From: Actinostola sp. cb2023
Lineage: Eukaryota; Cnidaria; Anthozoa; Actiniaria; Actinostolidae
Direction: 5' to 3'
DNA: 64,000 bases
Assembly (NCBI GenBank): GCA_033675265.1
Contig: JAUJYZ010000648.1
Location: 225,001-289,000, forward strand
Every line of letters starts with the position of its first letter. The first letter of the stretch is position 1. Below, one piece after another: positions 1-12,664 of the stretch. The notes beneath the pieces were generated by a model. The model made no database searches and had not been told where the DNA came from. It saw nothing but the letters and a program-made list of their open reading frames with translations. The translations under genes and the position numbers were made by a program.

Positions 1-239
1 AACATGCAAGATGCAACAAAACCTTCACCAACCTTTTTTGAAATAGCTGTAGATGTGGAATGAACTTGGACGTCATGTTTATTTAAATAAAAGCTACATC
101 GTACAAAACCTGAGTTTGAAATAAGCGCAAGTTATCAACTCAAGCTATAAACTCAGCCATTACTAAAGCCTGCCTTCACTATCAACCATACAGTGCACTG
201 TAATCTCTAAAAAAATATCCAAAATTAGAAAAAAAGAGG

Positions 240-512
240 CGCTATTTTCAAACCTTCGCGCGTTCAGCTCGTTTTTTCCCAAAGAGCTTCCGTCAGCGGT
301 TTTACGAAAAGTGCACGCGCATTTCCGGGCCACGTCACAAACGCAATGTCAGTGTTTCTGACCATAAACAAAGTTTGCCTGACGATGTGTGCGAGTTTAA
401 AATTTGGGGGCTTATGTAGGATTTAAAAGCTTCGATCCTGCTCCATTGAGTCGTCGCGGTACTCAACTCAAGGTCCTTTTCAGGCATTTTATACTATGTA
501 CTGTGTACTTTG
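240..512 (+). promoter_or_regulatory. Likely promoter and 5' UTR of FBXO8
   Basis: This stretch is richer in G, C and CpG than the AT-rich DNA on either side and lies directly upstream of the FBXO8 start codon. It contains a CACGTCAC motif near 332, which resembles an E-box/CRE-type site. No clear TATA box is seen close to the ATG. The transcription start cannot be placed from sequence alone; the assignment rests on position and composition. Confidence 0.35.
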
Positions 513-3500
513 ATGGGGCAGTTTCATGGGATCTTATTACGAAGACAACATCCGAAATCCAGAGATGTGCTCCAGACATTCCCAGATCTGGACTGTCTTC
601 CCCCTGAATTGGCTGTGGCCGTGTTGTCGAACTTGAATGCTACAGATCTGTGCCTTGCTGCTTGTGTATGGGAACATTTGGGGAATAATAATATACTCTG
701 GCTGAGGTGAGTTGAGTAATTAGAAAGATTCAACCGCGAGTTTGAAGTCGCAATGTGCTTGCACAAATTAATAAGCAAAACGAATTAAGGTGTAAATGTT
801 TGTTTCTGTAATTACCTCAACTCTGACAACTTTACGTTCGTTTTGCTTTCCATTCAAGCCGTTTTCATCCGTCCGACTACCCTAGTCTCTATACTATAGA
901 ACCTTAGGACCTTGATGTTTAAATACAATCTTTAAGCATTGAATATTATGCATTTATGGAAGCAGTACGAACACCAGCTGAAAATTGACGTGACATCATT
1001 CGAAGATTCTGTACATTCTCAATCCGTCAAGAAACACGAACACTACATGTTGCTATGTGTTCTTCATTTTCAACATAGAAAATACTGGGATATAATTTAT
1101 AAGCATCAGAAATTATAGCTGAATATATTCCTTAATATAGTTTAGCTGATATAATTTGCAAAAAGGCTATGCAAATATGTCCATTTCTTTTGTTAAGTTT
1201 TTTTTTACAAAATTCATCCCAAAGGAAGTACATTATAATAAAGCTGCATGTGATTCTCCATGACAATTAACTCAACTGAATTATTAAATTTGAAAAACTG
1301 TATTTTTTCAGTACTTTTCATCAAGGCATGTACAACTCGAGTTCTTTCTGCCCAGTCAAAACTGACTGTTGTAATTAAGTGCTTTCAAACTTCAGTCTAC
1401 TGACACAGTAATGACCATATTAGACATTACGTTGACAGTATACTATACTACGTAACTTATGACTGAAAGTTGGCCTCTAACCTTTTCCAAAACAAGTATT
1501 TTGGGGAAATTGCAAACACTCTGTCGACAGCTGTCAGCAGTGTTATACAAATCAATTGGGAATAATAAGCTGATATTTAAATTTGTCCCAGATATAGCTA
1601 TATACACCAATCAGAGTGTAGAGGAGCTGTTTTATATTCTGTAGTATACAAATACAAGGGTTTTTGTAAGTTTTAGAATAAAAGATACATTGTACATGTA
1701 AGTAGCAGAGACCCAATATGGCAGTTGAGCATCCATTTATAGAACTTGGGTAAAATAGCCGAGACAGAAATTGAATTAGTTGAGTAAAGGTCTTGATGTC
1801 CCGGCTGGCATACCACCAGTTTTTGTGGCTACTAGCCACTATTGCCATTGTCTGAGTTTTCCGAAAGTAAGTAAGTAAGTAACAATAGATAAACTTTGGA
1901 ACCAATCACCACCCAAGTTGAGAAATCTCACTGATAGATAAACTTCGGAACCAATCACCACCCGAGTAAAGAAATCGCCATAACACTTCGTATTACCGAG
2001 AGCGAGCCAAGATCGGCATATGTGCTCAACCGATTTGCTTCCTCATGATTGTCTGCATCGAGTTGCATCGAGTCGTTTTTACCTAGTAAGTAATAATGTT
2101 TAGTTTCAGAAAATTCACCAATATTATTTATCACAGCTTTCATTCTATCTTTCTAAACGGTCAATTGAAAGGTTCTGTAAGTGCTATTCAACTTTTAGGC
2201 CGATGTTTACGTTGAGATTCGCAACTACTCCAACCTGAACTGACAAGACAGCGAAAACAACGCTCGCTGATTTTAAACTGACAAGACAGCGAAAACAACG
2301 CCTGCTGATTTTAAACAATGAGCTCCATATGGAGATACAAAAGCCCGTAATGAGAAAACAAAAGCCCTTTAAGGGAATATATGAGCTTCTTCGGAGGATA
2401 AATGAGCCTCTTTTGAGGACAATTGAGCCCCATTGTGGGCCTGATAATTCAGCCCATTTACGGGATCAATGAAGCCCTTCGGGGAATTGAAAACCTTGTA
2501 TTACAGGGAGCACGTCCTTGACATATTAATGTACCTTTCACATTTGAGCACGTGCTCAACCGTGTATTGCTTCCTCATCGAGTTTCATCGATAACCAATC
2601 ACCACCCAAGTAGAGAAATCTCGCTGATCAACTTTTGTGCAAATATATATATACCAGTAGCCACATGTACCCCTAAGGGTACCTATTTTTTTATATCATG
2701 CCATGCAGCTGTTTATATGCAGGTTAATGATTTGTACATGCTACATACACTGAAGCACATGTAATCACTGGGTTATAAGTAAAACACAAATGGTATTGAA
2801 GTGAGATGTTTATGACCAGGGGTTGTCACACTATAGGTTACATGCATGTACAGTGTAGCATCAAAAAGGCATTAAGGAACAGTACAGTCAGTGTTTGGAG
2901 CAGCTGGTCCAATGTGCCAGTTGCTGACTTATAGTGTATATATACATGTACATGTACTTTGTATTTTCTCAACTTTGGGATGACAAAAAAAAACAAGGAC
3001 AAAAACAGGGAGCATACACTGATGTAAATGTAATAAGATGACGATAAATAAATTAATGCATTTATAAACCAATTTTGTTCAAATGCTACAATACTTATAG
3101 ATTCCATTAAATTACTCTCTCATCAAAGAAGAGCGTACCCTCTTGAGGCAAAAATGCCATAAAGGTATTAAAATAAACAAACATTTTTCTCCATTTAACA
3201 TCTTCATTTGAGAAACCATTTGATCAAAAACTTGTTCTTCATGTTTTACAGCCCCACATTAATTTGGCTAACGCTGTAACTTGCGATGACCCTGCCATAT
3301 GGCAAGCTAATAAACTTTTTTATTGCAGCCTTTGTAGGACAACATGGAGACATGTGTCAGCTTATAAAACCATGCAGAAGGTAAAAGTGTAACTGACATG
3401 TATTATATTTATTGGGTTGCCTGTGCTCACGACCTGAACACAGGAAGCCCAAGTAAACATGTTTTGAGACAGTTACATGTACAACACATTATTAAGTTGT

Positions 3501-6500
3501 TTATTATATGACATTTTTAATCCAGGTGAGGTTATTTTTGACCTGACAAAAAAATCCATAATCGCCCACAGGCATTACCGGTACATATTATTGGGTTGCT
3601 TGTGCTCGCGATCTGAACACAGGAAGCCCAAGTAAACATGCTTTGAGACAGTTACACGTACAACACACTTTAGCTTGAAAGTAATTTAAGACACTCCGCA
3701 ACATTCTCATTAATTTTGTATTGTTTTTCAACAGGATAAAATGTCTTACAAGTCCTTATACCTGTTATTAGATGATGGATCATGCTTATTCAATGTATTC
3801 CCCAAAGAGGTTGGTATTCGCATACCAATATATATTGCTGGGTTTAAATTTTATTGGATAACAGCATCAGTTTTAGCCATTGGATAGGACTTATCTGGTG
3901 GATAGCACTATTCACCTTTTGTGCAACCAGTGCCTGATGTCTTGTAAGTGGCTTCAAATACATGAAGTCAGAATAGCCCATTTCCAAGTTCCTTTTATAT
4001 CTGTTTCAAAACGAGTCTAAGTGCGAAACCTTTCATATGAAAATGAGTTTTATTTACATGAAAAAGGAAAACTCATTTGAATAAGAAAGGTTTCGCACGT
4101 AGACTCATTTTGAAAGAGAGATAAAAGGAACTCGGAAATGGACTATTGTTTAAGGTCCCAGTAGAACCATGTGATTGTATTCTGTTCTTAAAACAATAGA
4201 ATGTAATTATGCTCTCTATATTATTTCTAGGGAATGTTGTTTTTAATCAAGCATAATCTCGTAAAGGACTCATTGAAAGATATAACATTGTTTATAAATG
4301 GAGCAACTGTATTGCGTGCCCATGCAATCAGGGACTACCTAAATGACAGGTAATGCTATTATCCATTGCATGTTGATCTCTCAAAAACGTTGACAGCGCA
4401 CTGCCACGTGATTTAAAACATGAAGTTCCGGTTATACAAGGGTGCTGCCCTGGGATACAACAATACATTATTTTTGTTTAATAAATCATTGCTATGGAAA
4501 CTAAAACTGAGTGGTCCATGCTCCTAGGCGTTATGTGGTTAAATAAAAGATTGATCGAGTGGCTTAACAGTTTTTTCATTCCCTTGTAGGAGAGATGTCC
4601 TTCAAGAATTAATTAATCTACAAACATATTCTCAGATGTTTTTACCCGAGGCTTTGAGGTAATGACATGATACACTTTGCATCAGTGCAGATTTTGCTCA
4701 TCTTGCTTTTACTGTAACTTAATAATGTGGCAAATTTCACTCTTTCGTTTTGTGCCTTTCATTTGACACCACATCCATCCATAGCAATCCTCCATACACA
4801 CTTCATGAATTTCTCCATACACACTTCATGAAATTCTCCATACACACTTCATGAATTCTCCATACACACGTCATGAATATCCCCATACACACTTCATGAA
4901 TATCCCCATACACACTTCATGAATTTCTCCATACACACTTCATGAATATCCCCATACACACTTCATGAATATCCCCATACACACTTCATGAATTTCTCCA
5001 TACACACTTCATGAATATCCCCATACACACTTCATGAATATCCCCATACACACTTCATGAATTTCTCCATACACACTTCATGAATATCCCCATACACACT
5101 TCATGAATTTCTCCATACACACTTCAATATCCCCATACACACTTCATGAATTTCCCTCCATACACACTTCATGAATATCCCCATACACACTTCATGAATA
5201 TCCCCATACACACTTCATGAATTTCTCCATACACACTTCATGAATATCCCCATACACACTTCATGAATATCCCCATACACACTTCATGAATATCCCCATA
5301 CACACTTCATGAATATCCCCATACACACTTCATGAATTTCTCCATACACACTTCATGAATTTCTCCATACACACTTCATCCCCATACACACTTCATGAAT
5401 ATTCCCATACACACTTCATGAATATCTCCATACACACTTCATGAATATCCCCATACACACTTCATGAATTTCCCCATACACACTTCATGAATATTTCCCC
5501 ATACACACTTCATGAATATCCCCATACACACTTCATGAATATTTCTCCATACACACTTCATGAAATCCCCATACACACTTCATGAATATCCCCATACACA
5601 CTTCATGAATATCCCCATACACACTTCATGAATATCCCATACACACTTCATGAATATCCCCATACACACTTCATGAATATATCCCATACACACTTCATGA
5701 ATATCCCCATACACACTTCATGAATATCCCCATACACACTTCATGAATTTCCCCATACACACTTCATGAATATCCCCATACACACTTCATGAATATCCCC
5801 ATACACACTTCATGAATTTCCCCATACACACTTCATGAATATCCCCATACACACTTCATGAATATCCCCATACACACTTCATGAATATCCCCATACACAC
5901 TTCATGAATTTCCCCATACACACTTCATGAATATCCCCATACACACTTCATGAATATATCACACCATACACACTTCATGAATTTCTCCATACACACTTCA
6001 TGAATATCCCCATACACACTTCATGAATATCCCCATACACACTTCATGAATTTCTCCATACACACTTCATGAATATCCCCATACACACTTCATGAATTTC
6101 TCCATACACACTTCATGAATATCCCCATACACACTTCATGAATATCCCCATACACACTTCATGAATTCTCCATACACACTTCATGAATATCCCCATACAC
6201 ACTTCATGAAATTCTCCATACACACTTCATGAATTCTCCATACACACTTCATGAATATCCCCATACACACTTCATGAATATCCCCATACACACTTCATGA
6301 ATATCTCCATACACACTTCATGAATATCCCCATACACACTTCATGAAATTCTCCATACACACTTCATGAATTCTCCATACACACTTCATGAATTCTCCAT
6401 ACACACTTCATGAATTCTCCATACACACTTCATGAATATCCCCATACACACTTCATGAATATCCCCATACACACTTCATGAATTTCTCCATACACACTTC

Positions 6501-9131
6501 ATGAATTCTCCATACACACGTCATGAATATCCCCATACACACTTCATGAATATCCCCATACACACTTCATGAATTTCTCCATACACACTTCATGAATTTC
6601 TCCATACACACTTCATGAATTTCTCCATACACACTTCATGAATATCTCCATACACACTTCATGAATATCCCCATACACACTTCATGAAATTTCTCCATAC
6701 ACACTTCATGAATTTCTCCATACACACTTCATGAATATCCCCATACACACTTCATGAATTTCCCCATACACACTTCATGAATTTCTCCATACACACTTCA
6801 TGAATATCCCCATACACACTTCATGAATTTCTCCCCATACACACTTCATGAATATCCCCATACACACTTCATGAATATCCCCATACACACTTCATGAAAT
6901 CTCCATACACACTTCATGAATATCCCCATACACACTTCATGAATATCCCCATACACACTTCATGAATTTCTCCATACACACTTCATGAATTTCTCCATAC
7001 ACACTTCATGAATTTCTCCATACACACTTCATGATGAATTTCTCCATACACACTTCATGAATCCCCATACACACTTCATGAATTTCTCCATACACACTTC
7101 ATGAATTTCTCCATACACACTTCATGAATTTCTCCATACACACTTCATGAATTTCTCCATACACACTTCATGAATTTCTCCATACACACTTCATGAATTT
7201 CTCCATACACACTTCATGAATTTCTCCATACACACTTCATGAATTTCTCCATACACACTTCATGAATTTTCTCACTTCATATTTCTCCACACTTCATGAA
7301 TTTCTCCATACACACTTCATGAATTTCTCCATACACACTTCATGAATTTCTCCATATACACTTCATGAATTTCTCCATACACACTTCATGAATTTCTCCA
7401 TACACACTTCATGAATATCCCCATACACACTTCATGAATTTCTCCATACACACTTGATGAATTTCTCCATACACACTTCATGAATTTCTCCATACACACT
7501 TCATGAATATCCCCATACACACTTCATGAATTTCTCCATACACACTTGATGAATTTCTCCATACACACTTCATGAATTTCTCCATACACACTTGATGAAT
7601 TTCTCCATACACACTTCATGAATTTCTCCATACACACTTCATGAATTTCTGTTCTCTATTTATTCACAGGAAGTTTTTTGATTTAATACAACCACCTGAA
7701 GCTAGAGGTGAATATCTGGATACGTTACTAGAGTTGTTCAGCAGACGATACTTGCAATGTAATCCCAAATGTGAACTCTCTCAAGGTTGGTATCCAGACA
7801 TAAAATTATAATATTGGAAAAGCAAAGACCCTGCCTGGAATAAGGATGATCTTTGTCATGGCCTTTACAACAACATGACTTTGTTCAAATGTGGGATGGG
7901 TTTGGGGATGCATGATTGCTGGTTTTAAATACATTGTTTTTGTATATAAAACCTTCCTAATTACAAACTAATGCCCCATTCACACCAAAACTTGTTTAGT
8001 TAAACTGGGTTTTTCTAGTTTCTATAATCTGAGAGCATCTAATTTCACAAGAATCAAACTATCCGGTATTTATACTATGCAACACAAAGGACAGTTTATC
8101 AGCAGTTTTGTGCCAAATGTTGCGTGGCGTTTGTAGATAATTTTCTAAACCTGTTTGGTTAAACCACTTTAAATAATTATTACTCTAGTGTTTAAATCAC
8201 TTCAAGATACAGTAACTAACATATAGGAAGTAGGACTTCACTAATATATATACATCTATTTCAATTAAGCTAGTCCCCCGAAAAAGGTGAAAGGTACGAC
8301 CCTAAAGGATCATGGGGGTTTCTATTTGAGCCAGATTCTTCATAAAACGTCTTGTACTAAACAAGAACATTGCAGTGAAGCAAATTCAAGTGACATTCAA
8401 TTTGAGATGCCCGAATTTTGTTGAAATGTCAGGGAATTTGGGTAGAAAGACTTGGTAAACAGTATTTCCCATTATTCTCTGGGGTCACACCTTTGTGAGT
8501 CAAGGGTGACTAGCTTAATTGAATTAGGTGTATACATGTACACATACATATACTAAGTACAGAGTTAAGTCAGTTGTTCAGGAAAGACAAAAACACGGAC
8601 ACATGATGCAGCATTGCACGCAATTTGTTGCACGGAATACTGAATTGCAGAAGTAGGATCGTGTTGTAGTTTGGCCACAACATTTGCAGAGGTGGACATG
8701 TACCCGCTGCAATCACATTGCCAGCAATGTTGCGTGCAATGTTGCAACATGCGTCTTTAATCAAATTGCATAATTTTGTTTTCCCTAAACGTAGAGAAAT
8801 TTGCTTTGGTGCAATGCAGTAGATCAATCAATCTCTTTAAAAAATATGCTTATTTTTAAATTGATTTTCAGATACTGTAGTGATTCTATGCAACTCATTG
8901 CTACTTCTTAGTGTTGACCTAAGCAGCCCGAAAGTTAAAAACAAAATGACAAAGAGGGAGTTTATCAAAAACCTGCGTGGAGTGGTTCACCCAACCTGTG
9001 TTGACTTCATTGGTGATCTTTATGATGACATATATCTAAGAGGCCATGTTGCTGTACCTAAAGACAAATGCCTCGAAACTCCAACCTTTCCATTTGTAAG
9101 GCCTTATGGGAACATATTCCTTGCTGTGTAA
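513..9131 (+). CDS. FBXO8: F-box only protein 8 (F-box plus Sec7-like domain), complete, seven exons
   Basis: Exons: 513-706, 3329-3380, 3735-3809, 4231-4349, 4590-4658, 7670-7785, 8872-9131, all with GT/AG borders; they join to 885 nt (294 aa; human FBXO8 is about 319 aa). The start at 513 gives MGQ, as in the vertebrate protein. Residues about 28-65 are the F-box, containing LPPEL and a nearly invariant NATDLCLA block. Residues about 120-285 are a Sec7-like ARF-GEF fold: motif 1 keeps a Glu (PPEARG) before RRYLQCN, and motif 2 reads LLLLSVDLSSPKVKNKM, with the usual LNTDLHN core altered. FBXO8 is an SCF ubiquitin-ligase adaptor in the family and is reported to act on ARF6; that role is inferred here from homology. 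Introns 1, 3, 5 and 6 carry repeats. Identification is very secure; individual splice sites are secure because phases agree throughout. Confidence 0.93.
2236..2316. repeat. Two-copy tandem duplication of about 41 bp
   Basis: The unit beginning AACTGACAAGACAGCG and ending GCTGATTTTAAAC occurs twice back to back, with one or two substitutions. It immediately precedes the hairpin array at 2317 and may belong to the same repeat element. Confidence 0.7.
2317..2510. repeat. Array of about nine short hairpins with a ~21-bp period
   Basis: Successive units start with AATGAGC or AAAAGC and then a 3-6 bp stem, a short loop and the complementary stem. The stem starts lie at 2322, 2344, 2365, 2386, 2407, 2428, 2453, 2475 and 2494. 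Stems differ between units but mostly keep pairing: CTCC/GGAG, CCCTT/AAGGG, CTTC/GAGG around TTCG, CCTC/GAGG, CCCA/TGGG, CCC/GGG, CCC/GGG around TTCG, CCTTG/CAGGG. The second unit pairs only weakly. Read by eye; no folding energy was calculated. Confidence 0.6.
3412..3670. repeat. 80-bp direct repeat pair with CACAGGAAGCCCAA ends
   Basis: Two copies of about 80 bp (near 3412-3490 and 3590-3670) lie 178 bp apart in FBXO8 intron 2. Each begins TATTGGGTTGC(C/T)TGTG and continues to CACAGGAAGCCCAAG, so the first 40 bp form a small inverted repeat. The same terminal sequence recurs near 61935, 62053 and 62745. Confidence 0.6.
3972..4147. mobile_element. Small foldback transposon (MITE) in FBXO8 intron 3
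   Basis: The ends AATAGCCCATTTCC and GGAAATGGACTATT are imperfect complements. The inverted repeats extend inward through AGTTCCTTTTAT and through a block containing GTGCGAAACCTTTC, which pairs with GAAAGGTTTCGCAC. There is no coding capacity, which is typical of a non-autonomous DNA transposon. No convincing target duplication was identified. Confidence 0.7.
4791..7650. repeat. Minisatellite of ~23-bp units filling FBXO8 intron 5
   Basis: Roughly 120 head-to-tail units of CCATACACACTTCATGAA followed by a variable 4-6 bp spacer, mainly TTTCT or TATCC. In the 5' part the two spacer types alternate in a three-unit pattern (one TTTCT, two TATCC; clear about 4915-5100), a higher-order repeat. 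The 3' part, about 7080-7650, is nearly homogeneous for TTTCT. Every unit contains the palindrome TTCATGAA. The array starts about 130 bp after exon 5 and stops 20 bp before exon 6. Confidence 0.97.
8249..8534. mobile_element. Foldback MITE in FBXO8 intron 6
   Basis: The terminal inverted repeat is about 27 bp with a perfect core: TTCAATTAAGCTAGTC on the left and GACTAGCTTAATTGAA on the right. The outer parts (TATACATCTA and TAGGTGTATA) pair imperfectly. The 286-bp element has no open frame of note. Confidence 0.65.
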
Positions 9132-10000
9132 CTTAACCCCCCATAAAGTATGTGTTTTTACATACAACTATGTACATGGAATATCTATATTTTAAGTTAT
9201 GAAAACAATTCTCAGGTCTATGGATAAGGCATTAGCAGAGTGAATGAATTTGTTTATATACTTGTATAGAATCTCTTTACATGTAACTTTCAGGCAGAAA
9301 AAAGTAGTTATAAAAAATCCCTGCGACTTAAAAACTGACCAAAAGAGAAGACAACAAAACTAATTATTGAAAAAGAAAACTCACAAAAGTACCTACGGTA
9401 ATGTAAATATACTTAGCTCAAAGCAAATGTAACTAAAGAAAACAGTTTGAACAATTTTAATGTGCAAGTAATTTTATTTTTTATGAATTTTGTAAAACTA
9501 GAATTAATAGTTAGTAACGTAAGTTCGTGTGTTTCTTCCTTATTTACGCTTGAAGACACACGATTTTACGTTACTAAATATTACCAAGCAACAAATTACT
9601 TTATAACTTACATGTAGAATTAATTTATAACAATTTTGACAATCAAAGAAGTGAGTGCCATAGTCCTAAAAATAAAACAATAAATTATTCTCATACGGTA
9701 TTTGTACTAAGAGTATTCGTCTAGCGTGTAACACCACTTCCGAAATACAGTAGATTGATTTGCCCCATTGTTAACTTGATAACATGAACACAATAGTATT
9801 ATCTAACAAAGTTATCAGTGACTTTTTTGTCACTTCCTTTGTAATAAATGAACTGAATTTATACATTGTATCTCTAGTGGTTTGTACATATATGTAACAC
9901 GCTATGCTTGGCAGCTTCATACAGCATCAATGTCTTGGTTTTATATCCAGGATGAACGACTGTGGTAGTAAATGACAACCCTCAATATCACAGGATTTCT
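9132..10000. other. FBXO8 3' UTR and downstream DNA
   Basis: AT-rich sequence after the FBXO8 stop codon. AATAAA-type polyadenylation signals occur around 9669-9680. Near 9510-9575 an imperfect inverted repeat centres on the TTTACG(C/T)T motifs. Nothing else recognisable. Confidence 0.4.
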
Positions 10001-10020
10001 TCCTGGTGCTTGAGGAACTC

Positions 10021-10860
10021 CATGCGGTTACTTCTGCGTTCATGTTCCTTTACATCTTTTACTCCATATCACGTTTTCTGTTGTTATAAACGCTTGCGTA
10101 TCTTCATCTAGGATGTGTTGCAGCACGAAGGAGTTCGTGCGGTTACTTCTGCGTTCCTGTTTCTTTACATCTTTAACTCCATATGTACAACACGTTTTCT
10201 GTTATAAACGCTTGCGCACCTTCATCTAGGACGTGTTGCAGCATGAAGGAGTTCATGCGGTTTCTTCATGCGTTTCTGTTTCTTTACATCTTTAACTCCA
10301 TATGTACAACATGTTTTCTGTTAAAAACGCTTGCGCGCCTTCATCTAGGATGTTGCAGCATGAAGGAGTTCGTGCGGTTACTTCTGCGTTCCTGTTTCTT
10401 TACATCTTTAACTCCATATGTACAACACGTTATCTGCTATAAACGCTTGCGCACCTTCATCTAGGATGTGTTGCAGCATGAAGGAGTTCGTGCGGTTACT
10501 TCTGCGTTTCTGTTTCTTTACATCTTTAACTCCATATGTACAACACGTTTTCTGTTATAAACGCTTGCGCACCTTCATCTAGGATGTGTTGCAACATGAA
10601 GGAGTTCGTGCGGTTACTTCTGCGTTTCTGTTTCTTTACATCTTTAACTCCATATGTACAACACGTTTTCTGTTATAAACGCTTGCGCACCTTCATCTAG
10701 GATGTGTTGCAGCATGAAGGAGGTCGTGCGGTTACTTCTGCGTTCCTGTTTATTTACATATGTACAACACGTTTTCTGTTCAGTAAACGCTTGCGCACCT
10801 TCATCTAGGATGTTGCAGCATGAAGGAGTCCATGCGTTTCTTACTTCCATTAACACGTTC
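10021..10860. repeat. 118-bp tandem repeat, about seven copies
   Basis: Units start GCGGTTACTTCTGCG near 10024, 10138, 10256, 10373, 10491, 10609 and 10727, giving a period of 117-118 bp, with high identity between copies. The last copy is shortened and diverges near 10800-10860. Because the period is not a multiple of three, the open frames across it change between copies and are not genes. Confidence 0.93.
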
Positions 10861-12660
10861 ATCCAATGTGTGCAACAACATGAACAATGCATTTCTATTC
10901 TTCCTTTTGCAACAGTTCACTTGGACACGGAGCCGTTTATTAAGGAAATGCAGTAGATAAAACAAGCCGTCTGAATATGTTGATTTGTTTGAATCCAGTC
11001 CCTCAAAGCTCACGTGTCAGCGCGAAGTGCAATATTCTGTGATTCTGTTATTTCTACATCTTTCTCCTCCACCTCGTTCCCGGTATGTTTGGTTCATAAA
11101 ACTGAGGTGAGGTGTTGTACTCTTAGACGTCTTTTCCGTCAACACCTTCATACAGCATGCCCTAAGACTGTCACATCGACCTTTACACAAAGCCGGAACA
11201 CGACCGTGAAACTGATAACATTGGCCGAGTTTTTTTAACCAACTTCGAGGTGTTTGAATATCGGATGAAACACTCTTTCGAGTGTTTGATATAGTTTCAA
11301 TAATTCTTGGAGAAAATCAAAGTTCAAGTTGATGAAATTGTATGCTAATTAAGATCACATTTCCAAACCTCCTTCAAGGTAGTGATTTCCTATGTCTTGT
11401 CCTCATGAATTATTAATGAGTTTGAGAATTAGATGACGCAGTGCATCTCCGCTGTGTTTTTTTTTAACACATAAATGTGCTCAAGATTGTAACGTTAAGA
11501 GATATACGACGATATTAAACACTCATCGTTGTCATTCCAGGTTAAAAGGTTCCATTATTGATCTATTTTTATAGACCCAAGTCTTCAATATAGCCTTATC
11601 ATGCCATTTGCGTATCACTCAATTTTATCGTTACATTTCTAGCCACTAATGAGTTCTTTTTATACCAGTGGTGTACCATTAAGTCCGAAATATGTTATTG
11701 CAACTGTTGATTAGGAGCAGTCATTCAAATATCAGGCTGAGAAATGCTTTAGGATTTAATACCGTGTTCACCCTTGCTCTTTTGACGTGTTGGTAAAGTA
11801 CCTAACGAAACAGAACAACAGCAGTGAAGAAGTCGCCAGATTACTGTTAATAGAACTAGTTACGTTTTTAAAAGTAGAGTCTTGATAAAGAGGCAAATCG
11901 TTCTTTCTATAAGAATCAAGTTTCATTGTAACAAAACTGGAGTCAACGTACGTGGCAAGTACATGTACATTTGTAAACCAGAACGGGTTACCTTCTTCCC
12001 CCATATGTGCTCTAAAACATTTCCAGTACAAATTGATCCTACCATCGGATAGAATACTTAAAAATCTACATTTTTGAAACGTTTCGTTACCATAGACAGA
12101 ATATTCGAGAAGTTATAAAGTCTGGATCAAAAACAGAGACTTTGTATGTGGCCTTTCAAGCCTCGTCGACAAGCGTTTCCACAATATATTCATAATAACC
12201 TCCCAGGAATTTAATAATTCGCCTTCAAGCTCATACACGTAATTTCTTTGGACATTTGCTGGCATTTCAAACCTTTCAACTATGACTCTAATTAGCAGCG
12301 GCCATTTATGAATTCAGTTAATACTGATGGGAACTGGCAGTTTGTTTATGCAACGGGTGCAACCGTGGTCTACATGTACGGTGTTCGATTACCGGTATCC
12401 GTTACCTCGCATCCTTATTTCAGTTCGTGAAATTGCGGTTTATTCAACTTTGGTAGCCATCCAGTTTCAGGCACAGATCATCTGCAAGTCACGGTTTTTA
12501 CAGATAACCGACTGACTGAGCTGATAGTATAACTGGACGATCTCTGGTACAAGGTATGTATCGTTTTGTCTTTAATTTGTCAGGGAGAATTACCATGAGG
12601 GGGATCTCTTGAACGATTCTTCCAATGCTTACACATATATACTCAGTATTATATTATTAT
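10861..12660. other. Intergenic stretch without a recognisable gene
   Basis: No exon-like or conserved coding signal found. About 11225-11440 resembles 19461-19655: both contain an ACTTCGAG block, AAGATCACATTT and, near the end, a TTGTCCTCA...TTATTAATGAG block, so they are two diverged copies of one dispersed repeat. The rest is unremarkable AT-rich DNA. Confidence 0.5.
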
Positions 12661-12664
12661 AAAT

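Larger units (their letters stand above)
707..3328 (+). other. FBXO8 intron 1, repeat-bearing
   Basis: A 2.6-kb intron without recognisable coding exons. The first half shows nothing notable. Bases about 1880-2660 are a composite of short direct duplications around a periodic hairpin array (separate entries). The block AACCAATCACCACCC occurs three times, near 1900, 1951 and 2593, and a second block (GTGCTCAACCG followed by TTGCTTCCTCAT) occurs near 2021 and 2551, so related repeats flank the array on both sides. Confidence 0.6.

Noticed and set aside
4791..7650. Array of regularly spaced repeats that could suggest CRISPR
   Set aside because: Units are contiguous with only 4-6 bp variable parts, lie in a spliced animal intron and have no spacers or cas genes. 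This is a minisatellite.
10183..10956. Open reading frames of 82-100 codons within the 118-bp repeat
   Set aside because: The period is not a multiple of three and the frames consist of the same satellite read in different phases.
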